NCBI RefSeq assembly: GCF_008122265.1
Contig: NZ_CP043042.1
Location: 186,001 to 250,000 of the forward strand
Direction: 5' to 3'
DNA from: Marinobacter fonticola
GTDB taxonomy: Bacteria; Pseudomonadota; Gammaproteobacteria; Pseudomonadales; Oleiphilaceae
Length of the DNA stretch: 64,000 nt
In this document: positions 52,603-60,427 of the stretch, in pieces
Layout: each line of letters opens with the position of its first letter
Position numbering within the stretch: position 1 is the first letter of the stretch
Program-made: the position numbers and the translations under genes
Notes under the pieces: model-generated
What the model saw: only the letters and a program-made list of their open reading frames with translations
What the model was told of the DNA's origin: nothing
Database searches by the model: none

Positions 52603-53814
52603 ACCGGCGTCGCAGTAGGCGGCGCCGAACGCGAGTTGCTGGCGGTAGGCCGACAGATCCCGCTGTTGCTGGAGTTGGTCGAAATACCAGGGACCGTCCT
52701 GGGTCTCGCCGAACAGCACGGCGCCGGCCAGGCGGTTATCCCTGAGCAATAGATGGCAGTAACGGGCCGAGTCGTGGTCTTGCCAGATAACGGATTCGGT
52801 ATCCGGGCCGGGCTTGGCCTGGCCGCAGGAGAAAATCGGAATGCCGCTGATCTTCAGGCGGGTGGCCACCTGGGAGGGCTCGAACGCCGCCGCTTCGCCG
52901 CAAAGTACGTGAGCCAGCACATCCGCCTGCTGATAGCCCGGCTCCACCAGACCGAACGTCTGCTCGCCGAGCTGGCAGCACTCGCCCAGGGCGTAGATGT
53001 TGGGCACGCTGGTCTTGAGCTGGCGGTTCACCAGAATGCCGCGCTCGCAGGCGATGCCGGCCTGGCGGGCAAAATCGGCATTGGGGATGATGCCGGCGGC
53101 CAGCACCACCAGATCGGTGCTGATCAGCGTCTCGTCGGCTAATTCCACGGCTCGTACCCGGCGCTGTCCCACAAGGCCGCGCGGGGTCTCGCCGGTGATG
53201 CTGTGGATACCCCGAGCCTCCAGCGCTTCTTCCAGTAGTCGGCCCGCGGTGGCATCAAGCTGGCGGTTGAGCAAATGCGAGCTACGATGGATGACGGTGA
53301 CTGACATGCCCTGCTGGCGCAGGCCCTCGGCGGCTTCCAGGCCGAGGAACCCGCCGCCGATCACGACCGCCCGGCGATGGCGCTGGCTCATGTTCAGCAA
53401 TTTTTCGGTATCGCGTACATCGCGAAAGGTGAACACGCCTTCAAGATGCTCGCCCTCAAGCTTCAGTGAAGCGGGGCGTGCACCGGTGGCGATGACCAGA
53501 TCGTCGTAATCGAAGTGTTGCCCATTGGCGATCGTGACCACCTGGCGTTGCGGGTCGATCCCGGTGACCGGAGCGTCGGGGTGCAGGCGGATGCTGTGCG
53601 TCCTGAACCAGTTCGACGGCTGCAGCGTGATGGCCTCAAGGCTGGCTTCCCCGGCCAGCACGGACGACAGCAGCACGCGGTTGTAAGCCGGTACGGCCTC
53701 CGCGCTCAATACCTCGATCCGTGTGTAGGGATGGCGGTCACGCGCGACCAGTCGCTCCAGCAGACGCTGGGCCACCATGCCGTGTCCAATCACCAGTAAT
53801 GTGCGCTCTTTCAT
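52600..53814 (-). CDS. NAD(P)H:nitrate reductase electron-transfer flavoprotein (NasB/NasC-like)
   Basis: 404 residues, the FAD and NAD(P)H half of NirB without Fe-S or siroheme parts: GHGMVA near 10-15, VVIGGGFLGLEAAEGL in the middle, YALGECCQ near the C-terminus. By analogy with NasC of Klebsiella it passes electrons from NAD(P)H to NasA, which has its own C-terminal [2Fe-2S] domain here. First gene of the operon with nirBD, behind a leader with hexaloop and terminator and a sigma-54 promoter. Start 53814 with AGAGGC. Confidence 0.85.
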   Translation of the reverse strand: MKERTLLVIGHGMVAQRLLERLVARDRHPYTRIEVLSAEAVPAYNRVLLSSVLAGEASLEAITLQPSNWFRTHSIRLHPDAPVTGIDPQRQVVTIANGQHFDYDDLVIATGARPASLKLEGEHLEGVFTFRDVRDTEKLLNMSQRHRRAVVIGGGFLGLEAAEGLRQQGMSVTVIHRSSHLLNRQLDATAGRLLEEALEARGIHSITGETPRGLVGQRRVRAVELADETLISTDLVVLAAGIIPNADFARQAGIACERGILVNRQLKTSVPNIYALGECCQLGEQTFGLVEPGYQQADVLAHVLCGEAAAFEPSQVATRLKISGIPIFSCGQAKPGPDTESVIWQDHDSARYCHLLLRDNRLAGAVLFGETQDGPWYFDQLQQQRDLSAYRQQLAFGAAYCDAG

Positions 53815-53870
53815 GCTGTGCCTCTGTTTCGTTGCATCAACAACCGGTCGCATCGACGACGTGGCGGGCT

Positions 53871-53919
53871 GAAAACAAAAAAGCCGGAGCATCTACCCCT
53901 TGCGGGGCGATGGTCCGGC
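53871..53919 (-). terminator. Attenuator in the flavoprotein-nirBD leader
   Basis: On the minus strand GCCGGA-C-CATC ... GATG-C-TCCGGC with inner CCCC/GGGG, then TTTTTTGTTTTC. A strong intrinsic terminator 57 nt before the flavoprotein start, so transcription must be rescued by antitermination. Confidence 0.85.
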
Positions 53920-53931
53920 GTCAGTGCCAAC
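53914..53931 (-). promoter_or_regulatory. ANTAR-type hexaloop hairpin (nirBD leader)
   Basis: GTTGGC and GCCGGA frame the hexaloop ACTGAC (53925-53920), with A1 and G4 as in ANTAR targets. Two stem pairs are G-U. The 3' arm (GCCGGA) is the 5' arm of the terminator, so NasT binding would prevent termination. Confidence 0.7.
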
Positions 53932-53971
53932 AACGATGTTTGATGGTTCGATCAATCCCTGATCGGGCAAG

Positions 53972-54011
53972 TCGTCCTGTTTCGACCTGTTTCTCCTTAT
54001 TTCTCCCTGTT
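53972..54011. repeat. 10-bp tandem repeat at the start of the flavoprotein-nirBD leader
   Basis: Four 10-bp units: TCGTCCTGTT, TCGACCTGTT, TCTCCTTATT, TCTCCCTGTT. They fall between the predicted sigma-54 transcription start (about 54010) and the regulatory hairpins, so they form the first 40 nt of the RNA. Confidence 0.75.
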
Positions 54012-54018
54012 TAAATAG

Positions 54019-54036
54019 TAGCGATAACCGTGCCAG
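54019..54036 (-). promoter_or_regulatory. Sigma-54 promoter of the flavoprotein-nirBD operon
   Basis: CTGGCACGGTTATCGCTA: GG and GC 10 nt apart, CTGGCACG intact. A partial NtrC-like dyad (8 of 12) lies at 54100-54116. Confidence 0.7.
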
Positions 54037-54144
54037 TCACGGATGCCCTTTAAAATCAGTTGCATGCACGAATATCAGCCGATTCTCATCGTTGAGATTT
54101 GCCCATCACTGGTTCGTCGCGGGGGCAAAGTGCACTAAAACTGA

Positions 54145-55065
54145 TCAGTGGGTTTCGACGGTTTCCGCCGGTTTTTCCTGTTTCGGCGTCGTCGTCACAG
54201 CGGTAGTCTGCGATTCCTGAGCCTCCGGGTTGTCTTGCGGCGCTTCGGTATCGGCCGCTTCCGTCGCTGTGTTCTTGCCCGGGAAACGCTGCTTCTCGTA
54301 AAGGAAGCGCAGCACGGCCTGCCGGTAATGGACGTAGTCCGGGTCGTCCGCCAGCGTGACGCGGTTACGCGGCCGTGGTAGTTCGATCCGGAGTTCCTCG
54401 CCGATAACGGCAGCCGGGCCGTTGGTCATCATGACGATGCGGTCGGACAACAGCACCGCCTCGTCGACGTCGTGGGTAATCATGATCACGGTGCTGTTGA
54501 GGTCCTGCTGGATGTCCATCAACGCATCCTGCAGATGGGCCCGGGTCAGGGCGTCCAGGGCGCCGAAAGGCTCGTCCATCAGCAACACCCTGGGGCGCAT
54601 GGCCAGAGCCCGGGCGATACCGACCCGCTGGGCCATGCCGCCGGAGATCTCGCCAGGCCGTTTATGCCGCGCGTGCGCCATGTTGACCAGCTCCAGGTTA
54701 TGAACGATCCAATCCTTGCGCTCGGCCTTGCTCATGGTCTTGCGGAAGACCTGTCGCACGGCGAGTTCGACATTCTCGTAGACGGTCAGCCACGGCATCA
54801 GCGCATGGTTCTGGAACACCACGGCTCGCTCCGGCCCCGGTGTGTTCACTTCGTGCCCGTCGAGTACGCAACCGCCCTGAGTCGCCTGTAAAAGCCCGGC
54901 CACGATGTTGAGAACCGTGGACTTACCGCAGCCGGAGTGGCCGATCAAGGAAACGAACTCTCCCTTGTGGATTTTCAGGTTGATGCGGTCCAGGGCCTGG
55001 AACGGGCCCTGTGGCGTATCGAAAGCCATGCTGACGCCGGTCAGTTCGAGGTGTGGCTTGCTCAT
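54145..55065 (-). CDS. nrtD: Nitrate ABC transporter, ATP-binding protein
   Basis: 306 residues. Walker A GHSGCGKST (42-50), signature ISGGMAQR (140-147), Walker B VLLMDEP (160-166). Cytoplasmic ATPase of NrtABD nitrate uptake. The last 44 residues (from about 262) are a low-complexity Glu/Thr/Pro/Gln tail not usual for NrtD (normally about 260-275 residues). Last gene of nrtABD; the next operon begins 330 bp on. Confidence 0.9.
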   Translation of the reverse strand: MSKPHLELTGVSMAFDTPQGPFQALDRINLKIHKGEFVSLIGHSGCGKSTVLNIVAGLLQATQGGCVLDGHEVNTPGPERAVVFQNHALMPWLTVYENVELAVRQVFRKTMSKAERKDWIVHNLELVNMAHARHKRPGEISGGMAQRVGIARALAMRPRVLLMDEPFGALDALTRAHLQDALMDIQQDLNSTVIMITHDVDEAVLLSDRIVMMTNGPAAVIGEELRIELPRPRNRVTLADDPDYVHYRQAVLRFLYEKQRFPGKNTATEAADTEAPQDNPEAQESQTTAVTTTPKQEKPAETVETH

Positions 55066-55125
55066 GAATCTTCTCCTTGCGAATCCACGGTGGAGGCAAA
55101 CAACTGTCCGAGAGGGCGGCAGCGC

Positions 55126-56103
55126 CTATTCATCCCAGGCGACCTTGCGCTGAACGATCAGCATCACCCTATCCAGCGCATAGCCGATAAAGCCGATGGC
55201 AAGAACCGCGACCATGATGCGGCTGAGCGATTCGCTGCTCCCGTTCTGAAATTCATCCCAGACGAACTTGCCCAGTCCCGGGTTCTGCGCCAGCATTTCG
55301 GCGGCGATCAGCACCATCCAGGCGATGCCCAGCGACACCCGCAGGCCGGTAAAGATCATCGGCACCGCCGCTGGCAGTACTACCTTGCGGGCATGGGTCC
55401 AAAACGGCAGACGTAGCACGCGGGAAACGTTGACCAGATCCGGATTCACCTGGGCGACGCCGGTACTGGTGTTGATCAAAGTCGGCCAGAGACTGCACAG
55501 GGTGACGGTGATCATCGAGGTGATGAAGGCTTTCTCGAACATGGGGTCGTCGCTGACGTAGGTGGCTGAAACCACCATCGTCACCAGCGGCAGCCAGGCC
55601 AGGGGCGAAACCGGCTTAAAGATCTGGATGATCGGATTGGCCGCGGCGGAGAAATAGCGGTTCAGGCCGATCAGCACGCCCAGCGGTACCGCAATCAGTG
55701 TGGCCAGGAAGAAGCCCGCCAGCACCGTCACCAGGCTGGTGCCGATCTGATCGAAGAACGTGGGCGCGCCGGGGTAGGGCCGGATGAGGGTTTCCGCATC
55801 CGGGTTGTCCGCCAGGATGCGTGCGTTACGCGTTTCCTGCATTTCGACGAATTTAGCGGCACGGTCCTGTTCGTTTTCGTGTTCCTGCCAGAGCGCACCC
55901 GCTTGTTCCCAAACATTGGCGGGCGTGGGAAAGTTGCCCAGCGACGTATTGATCTGGGGCGCGATCAGCTGCCAGGCGATCAGGAAGAGCGCGATGCCGA
56001 GCATCGGCAAGGTCACGGATTGCAACAGCACCTTGCCGGTCAAGTCCGGATAGCGGCGCCGGATCATCTGTAGCAGCGGATTCGAGGGTGTCAGCGTGCT
56101 CAT
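55126..56103 (-). CDS. nrtB: Nitrate ABC transporter, permease
   Basis: 325 residues, about six helices. EAA-loop region VNVSRVLRLPFWTHARKVVL followed by PAAVPMIFTGLRVSLGIAWM, typical of SsuC/TauC/NrtB permeases. A charged periplasmic loop (EHENEQDRAAKFVEMQETRN) after the first helix. Forms the membrane dimer with NrtD. Start 56103 follows GAGAACG at modest strength. Confidence 0.92.
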   Translation of the reverse strand: MSTLTPSNPLLQMIRRRYPDLTGKVLLQSVTLPMLGIALFLIAWQLIAPQINTSLGNFPTPANVWEQAGALWQEHENEQDRAAKFVEMQETRNARILADNPDAETLIRPYPGAPTFFDQIGTSLVTVLAGFFLATLIAVPLGVLIGLNRYFSAAANPIIQIFKPVSPLAWLPLVTMVVSATYVSDDPMFEKAFITSMITVTLCSLWPTLINTSTGVAQVNPDLVNVSRVLRLPFWTHARKVVLPAAVPMIFTGLRVSLGIAWMVLIAAEMLAQNPGLGKFVWDEFQNGSSESLSRIMVAVLAIGFIGYALDRVMLIVQRKVAWDE

Positions 56104-56123
56104 AACCGTTCTCCAGAACCCCG

Positions 56124-57491
56124 TTACAGGGTCTCTTTGCCTTTGAGTCCAATCTCGAAGCTGTCGATATAGGCGTTCGGCTGTTTGGGATCGAATGCCA
56201 CGCCGTCGATCAGCTCACCCTGATGGGGCCGGGTAAAGTTCTCTGCATCGAAGTCGGGAAAAGCGCTTGCAGGAAGAGTGCCGTCCGCAATCAGCGACTT
56301 CGCGGCCTGTTCATAGATGTCGGCGCGATAAACTTTTTTGGCGACATCCATGTACCAGTCGTCTGGCTTCTGCTCGGAGATCTGGCCCCAGCGACGCATT
56401 TGCGACAGGTACCAGATGGCATCGGACGGGTAGGGGTAGGTGGCAAAATAGCGGAAGAACACGTTGAAGTCGGGGACTTTGCGCACGTCGCCCTTTTCAT
56501 ACTCGAAGGTGCCGGTCATGGAGTTGGCAATCACTTCCTCGTCGGCGCCGACATAGTTGGGGCGGGCCAGCATCTTCACGGCCTCTTCGCGGTTGGCGTT
56601 GTCGTTCTCATCCAGCCAGTGCGCGGCGCGGATCAGGGCGCGTAGCAGGTGCAGGTGGGTATTGGGATTCTTTTCCGCCCAGGACTGGGTCACACCGAAG
56701 ACTTTTTCCGGGTTGTTGGGCCAGATTTCGTAGTCGGTGATCACCGGTACGCCAATGCCCTTGAACACGGCCTGCTGGTTCCAGGGTTCGCCCACGCAGT
56801 AGCCCTGAATGGTGTCCGCTTCCAGGGTGGCCGGCATTTGCGGTGGCGGCGTCACGGAGAGCTGCACATCGGCTTGCAGCGTGCCGCTGGAGTCGCCCTT
56901 ATGGGGGGCGTAGTAGCCCGGATTGAGACCGCCGGCGGCAAGCCAGTAGCGTAACTCGTAGTTGTGGGTGGAGACCGGGAATACCATACCCATCTTGAAC
57001 GGGCGCCCGGAGTTGCGCTGCTTCTCCACGACCGGTTTGAGGGCGGAGGCGCTAATCGGATGCTGTGGCAGGCCTTCGTCATTCTGAGGGAGGTGCGCCT
57101 TCATCTGGTTCCAAACATCGTTGGAGACCGTAATCCCGTTGCCGTTGAGGTCCATGCTGAAGGCAGTGACGATATCGGCCTGGGTGCCATAGCCGATGGT
57201 CGCGCCCAGCGGCTGACCGGCCAGCATGTGCGCGCCGTCCAGTTCGCCGGTGATGACACGGTCGAGCAGGACTTTCCAGTTAGCCTGGGCCTCGAGTTCG
57301 ACGAACAGCCCTTCATCCATAAAGAAGCCCTGTTCCCAGGCGACCGCCAATGGCGCCATGTCCGTCAGCTTGATGAATCCGATTCTCAGCTCCGGCTGTT
57401 CGGGTGGCCCAATCTCTTGCGCGCTGGCAGGCAGGATCTGGGACGTGCCGAGCGCCAGTGCCAGTATTGCGGTCAGGGTACGGCTAGCCAT
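56124..57491 (-). CDS. nrtA: Nitrate ABC transporter, substrate-binding protein
   Basis: 455 residues, signal peptide ending ASA (24 or so). CmpA/NrtA family: LRIGFIKLTDMAPLAVAWEQGFF, HMLAGQPLGATIGYG, GYCVGEPWNQQAVFKGIGV. Binds nitrate in the periplasm for NrtBD. Start 57491 has GAGGAGAG; the frame to 57584 crosses the attenuator and is not coding. First gene of nrtABD, with sigma-54 promoter and NasT-type attenuator. Confidence 0.93.
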   Translation of the reverse strand: MASRTLTAILALALGTSQILPASAQEIGPPEQPELRIGFIKLTDMAPLAVAWEQGFFMDEGLFVELEAQANWKVLLDRVITGELDGAHMLAGQPLGATIGYGTQADIVTAFSMDLNGNGITVSNDVWNQMKAHLPQNDEGLPQHPISASALKPVVEKQRNSGRPFKMGMVFPVSTHNYELRYWLAAGGLNPGYYAPHKGDSSGTLQADVQLSVTPPPQMPATLEADTIQGYCVGEPWNQQAVFKGIGVPVITDYEIWPNNPEKVFGVTQSWAEKNPNTHLHLLRALIRAAHWLDENDNANREEAVKMLARPNYVGADEEVIANSMTGTFEYEKGDVRKVPDFNVFFRYFATYPYPSDAIWYLSQMRRWGQISEQKPDDWYMDVAKKVYRADIYEQAAKSLIADGTLPASAFPDFDAENFTRPHQGELIDGVAFDPKQPNAYIDSFEIGLKGKETL

Positions 57492-57538
57492 GCGTCTCTC
57501 CTCGATTTTTAATCGTGTCGTGAGTTCTTTTTTCAGGC

Positions 57539-57582
57539 CAAAAAAAAGCGCCCGTCCCCGGGGGAAGCCGGGAACAGGCGCC
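57539..57582 (-). terminator. Attenuator in the nrtA leader
   Basis: On the minus strand GCGCCTGTTCCCGG pairs with CCGGGGACGGGCGC, followed by nine Ts. A strong intrinsic terminator 48 nt before the nrtA start. Confidence 0.88.
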
Positions 57583-57591
57583 AATGCCTGC
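57574..57591 (-). promoter_or_regulatory. ANTAR-type hexaloop hairpin (nrtA leader)
   Basis: GCAGGC and GCCTGT frame the hexaloop ATTGGC (57585-57580), carrying the A1 and G4 needed by ANTAR proteins. Its 3' arm is part of the terminator 5' arm. I could not place the upstream P1 hairpin with confidence. Confidence 0.78.
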
Positions 57592-57670
57592 AGATCGTAT
57601 CGTCAGGTTAAAACGATTCGGCGTCCGCCACAGGGCGAGGCTCGGTACGCGTCATCGTCAATTTAGTTAA

Positions 57671-57687
57671 AGCAGGGGGCGTGCCAA
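57671..57687 (-). promoter_or_regulatory. Sigma-54 promoter of nrtABD
   Basis: TTGGCACGCCCCCTGCT, a near-perfect match (TTGGCACG-N4-CTGCT). An NtrC half-site TGCACC lies at 57781-57786, about 94 bp upstream. Confidence 0.85.
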
Positions 57688-57799
57688 CAAAATTAGTTCA
57701 TATAAAACTGTGGGTTATTTGGCTTTGACGCGCGGCCAGTCTGCGTTTGCGAGGCCTTTATGGGTCAGTTGTCTAAAAAATGCACCACGGCCGGGCGAA

Positions 57800-57857
57800 G
57801 GCAGGTTAGAACGGCAAGATAGATAGGCAGGGTAGAAAGGCAGGATAGGCAAGAAGT
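57800..57857. repeat. 13-bp tandem repeat upstream of nrtA
   Basis: GGCAGGTTAGAAC, GGCAAGATAGATA and GGCAGGGTAGAAA (13 bp each), then shorter GGCAGGATA and GGCAAGAAG. Purine-rich, between nasS and the nrtA promoter region, next to the NtrC half-site. Confidence 0.75.
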
Positions 57858-57918
57858 ATGCGAAACGGGAATTTGGGAGAATTAACCGAAGCATCGGCTA
57901 TGAAAGGCGGGTCGTCGG

Positions 57919-59091
57919 TCAGCCGGGCCAGCGGTGAATATGCTCGCCCAGTAGGCTATCACCGGCTATGTTCACCGGACCCTCATCGCCCTCGAGTACA
58001 TAAGGCAAACGATGGTGGCCTTCGGTCTTTGCGTCGATAAGCGGCGCGTCGATACCCACGGAGCGGGCGGCTTTGCGGAATAGCGCCGGTTTGACGATGC
58101 TGCGAATGTCCGCCGCCGTCGGTTCTTCCAACTGGCCCCAGCGTGCCAGCCTTGTGGCCAGCCAGTGGGCTTGGGATAGCCAGGGAAAGTTGGCGCTGTC
58201 GCGGAAGAAATGCTGGTGCAGGCGTGGGTGGAACAGCGAGAACGGGTGGCCGTCCAGCGCTTGAACCTGATTGCCTAGATAGCGTTCGTCGGACAGGATG
58301 TCCCGCAGCGCCCCGTGGTGGTCGGGATTATCCAGCCATTGGCAGGCGCGCAGCAGCACACGAATCAGGCGCTGATGGATTTCGGGGTGTTGATCGGCCC
58401 AGTCCTGGCGCATCCCCAGCACTTTTTCCGGCGAGTTCTGCCAGATCTGATGACCGGCATGGAGAATGACACCCAGGTCCTGCCATTCCAGCAGGCTGTT
58501 CCACGGTTCGCCGACACAGCATCCTTCGATGGCACCGGCGCGGAACGCATCCAGCATTTGCAGAGGCGATACCGGTACGATTTGCAGATGATGGCGTGCT
58601 TCCGGACCTGCCGCCGCGACCCAGTCCCGCAGCTGCAGATCATGGCTGGACCACGGCGCTACCGAGGCCAGCCGGATTGGCGAATCCCGGCGCCGGGCAA
58701 CATCTATCAGCGCTCTCGCCGAAGCCAGCGGGGCGTCGGGCGTGGCGCCGCAGTCGACCAGCTTGGAATAAAGGGACGTGGATACGGTAATGCCGTTGCC
58801 GTTGCGGCTGAGCACCATGCCCGTGGCAATCGGTGTGCGCGGGCGGTCTGTCGCCAGCGACATGGCCAAAGGCATCGGCGCCAGCATCTGAGCGCCATCC
58901 AGCAAGCCAAAGGATATCTTGTCGCGCAGTGACGCCCATGACGCTTCCCGAACCAGTTCGACGTCCAAACCTTCGTGAAAGAACAGGCCCAGCTCGCGGG
59001 CAATGATCAAGGGCGCGCTATCCAGCAGCGGCACGAAGCCTAACCGGACGGTGAAGCCTTTATGCCTGCGAAACGGTATGGGGTCGGTCAT
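57919..59091 (-). CDS. nasS: Nitrate/nitrite sensor that restrains NasT
   Basis: 390 residues, NrtA-like fold without signal peptide, so cytoplasmic (VRLGFVPLLDSAPLIIARELGLF; GCCVGEPWNSLLEWQDLGV). In other bacteria NasS binds NasT when nitrate is absent and lets go on binding nitrate or nitrite. Here it is downstream of nasT, not upstream, and separated from it by a 305-bp gap filled by a mobile-like element. RBS AAAAGGA near the start. Confidence 0.9.
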   Translation of the reverse strand: MTDPIPFRRHKGFTVRLGFVPLLDSAPLIIARELGLFFHEGLDVELVREASWASLRDKISFGLLDGAQMLAPMPLAMSLATDRPRTPIATGMVLSRNGNGITVSTSLYSKLVDCGATPDAPLASARALIDVARRRDSPIRLASVAPWSSHDLQLRDWVAAAGPEARHHLQIVPVSPLQMLDAFRAGAIEGCCVGEPWNSLLEWQDLGVILHAGHQIWQNSPEKVLGMRQDWADQHPEIHQRLIRVLLRACQWLDNPDHHGALRDILSDERYLGNQVQALDGHPFSLFHPRLHQHFFRDSANFPWLSQAHWLATRLARWGQLEEPTAADIRSIVKPALFRKAARSVGIDAPLIDAKTEGHHRLPYVLEGDEGPVNIAGDSLLGEHIHRWPG

Positions 59092-59137
59092 GGCCTGAAC
59101 CGGTCCTTTTCAGGTTTCATTCGGATGCGCCAAGCTA

Positions 59138-59392
59138 GTGTGCCGTGCGGTTAATTCGCTGATCTGCTGCGCGTCGCTGACGGCGCTGGACAAGGCGCCA
59201 AGCCGCAGGCGGGGTGGTTCCCCGTCAAGGTTTGGGAACGACGGCCCAGCGTCGTCAGCGACGCGCCCTTCGGGAGCCCCTGAGAGCCGCGTTGCGATGG
59301 CTCGATTTGGAACCACCAAACCTTCGCCACCGCGTCTTGCTCTCAAAGCTCTCAGGGGCTCAGTAGATCAGCGAATTAACCGCACGGCACAC
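59138..59392. mobile_element. MITE-like element between nasT and nasS (255 bp)
   Basis: Perfect terminal inverted repeats of about 28 bp starting GTGTGCCGTGCGG, plus near matches beyond, flanked by TA on both sides (59136-59137 and 59393-59394), consistent with a TA-target element. Internal paired repeats include GCGTCGCTGACG/CGTCAGCGACGC and CCCCTGAGAGC/GCTCTCAGGGG. No open frame of transposase type. The right end lies 4 bp from the nasT stop codon. Confidence 0.85.
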
Positions 59393-59396
59393 TAAG

Positions 59397-60014
59397 TCAG
59401 GAGGCGCGTTTCATTTTATCGGCATCCTTGCCTCCGAACATGGCAATCACGCGCTCGGCAATCTGGCCGATGCGCTGGCTGTGATCCATCGCGGCTTTTT
59501 GCAGCACCCGATAAGCCTCGTCTTCGTCGCAGCTCTCGCGCTTCATGATGAGACCTTTGGCGCGATCGATCAGCTTACGCTCTTCCAACGCCGTACGGGT
59601 TTCTTCCAATTCCGTCCGCAACGCCTGGAAAGCCTCAAAACGTGCAACCGCGGTATCGATGATCCCACGAACATGCTTGGGCTGCACGCCATCGACGACG
59701 TAGGCACTCACGCCCGCGCGCACGGCGGCCTGAATGGTGTTGCGATCACTTTGCTCCTGGGCAAAGAAGATGATCGGGCGCGGCGCGTGAGCGTTCAGGG
59801 TACTCATATTTTCCAGCGTGTCGCGGTCCGGCAGGTCCATATCGATGATTACCATGTCCGGTTCATCACGGGCGACGGCGGCGGTCAGGCCGGTGGCATC
59901 CGGACGCTGGCTAATGACGTCATGGCCTTCGTCGACCAGAGCCTTGCGCACGATCGCAGCGCGGTCGGCATCATTATCGATTAACAGAATTCTCAGGGGT
60001 TGGAAATCATTCAT
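59397..60014 (-). CDS. nasT: ANTAR-domain antitermination regulator
   Basis: 205 residues: receiver-like domain (LRILLIDNDADRAAIV, IIDMDLPDRD) and a C-terminal ANTAR RNA-binding domain (ERKLIDRAKGLIMKRESCDEDEAYRVLQKAA, about 145-195). NasT binds hexaloop hairpins in leaders of nitrate genes and prevents termination. Start 60014 with GAGGAC; the frame is open upstream to 60371 but that part is promoter DNA. Its targets are presumably the three leaders described here. Confidence 0.92.
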   Translation of the reverse strand: MNDFQPLRILLIDNDADRAAIVRKALVDEGHDVISQRPDATGLTAAVARDEPDMVIIDMDLPDRDTLENMSTLNAHAPRPIIFFAQEQSDRNTIQAAVRAGVSAYVVDGVQPKHVRGIIDTAVARFEAFQALRTELEETRTALEERKLIDRAKGLIMKRESCDEDEAYRVLQKAAMDHSQRIGQIAERVIAMFGGKDADKMKRAS

Positions 60015-60184
60015 GGCAACGTCCTCGGTGTTTCTGTACGAGGTAAAAGCAATAAACTGACCAAGCCTGTTGATCTGTAGTCTAACTGGTTGATTCGATG
60101 ACTTTTTTGAATTATTCAGCGGCACCGTACGAGCCTTGAGAAAGGCGCCGATACTGCTCGCTAGTGGGTCAAAAATTGGGCTTA

Positions 60185-60201
60185 TGCACTGTTTTGGCGT
60201 G
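60185..60201. promoter_or_regulatory. Partial NtrC-like dyad upstream of nasA
   Basis: TGCACT-N5-GGCGTG, 8 of 12 positions of the NtrC consensus, 40 bp upstream of the nasA sigma-54 promoter and within the divergent nasT/nasA gap. Confidence 0.35.
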
Positions 60202-60240
60202 TCGGCAGAAATCGACTGCCCTGTTTTCGTGGACTTACGG

Positions 60241-60257
60241 CTGGCCCCTAAATTGCT
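60241..60257 (+). promoter_or_regulatory. Sigma-54 promoter of nasA
   Basis: CTGGCCCCTAAATTGCT: GG and GC 10 nt apart with intact TTGCT. It would start transcription near 60268 and yield a leader of about 160 nt. Confidence 0.65.
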
Positions 60258-60287
60258 TCGTTTACCGCACGGTCTATAAAAGGAACC

Positions 60288-60299
60288 GGCAATGAAGCC
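60288..60299 (+). promoter_or_regulatory. ANTAR-type hexaloop hairpin (nasA leader)
   Basis: GGC and GCC frame the hexaloop AATGAA (60291-60296) with A1 and G4. The stem is short (3 bp, then a C-C mismatch). The 3' arm lies in the 5' arm of the following terminator, as in the two other nitrate leaders. Confidence 0.55.
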
Positions 60300-60351
60300 C
60301 GATCTCCCTGTCGCCGACTGCGGTCTGCGATCCGGGCGTTCGGGCTTTTTT
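60295..60351 (+). terminator. Attenuator in the nasA leader
   Basis: AAGCCCGA (60295-60302) pairs with TTCGGGCTT (60339-60347), followed by a T-run. The loop of about 36 nt has smaller inner stems. It lies about 75 nt before the nasA start. Confidence 0.7.
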
Positions 60352-60427
60352 ATGGCTTTTTGCCGATTCACGCATTTTGTGTCTTTGGGTTTTTTGCCCG
60401 GGGCGAAGACGATTAAGAGAGGTGCCC

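Noticed and set aside
59397..60371. 324-codon version of nasT
   Set aside because: The first 119 codons cover promoter DNA; the receiver domain begins at the ATG 60014, which has an RBS.
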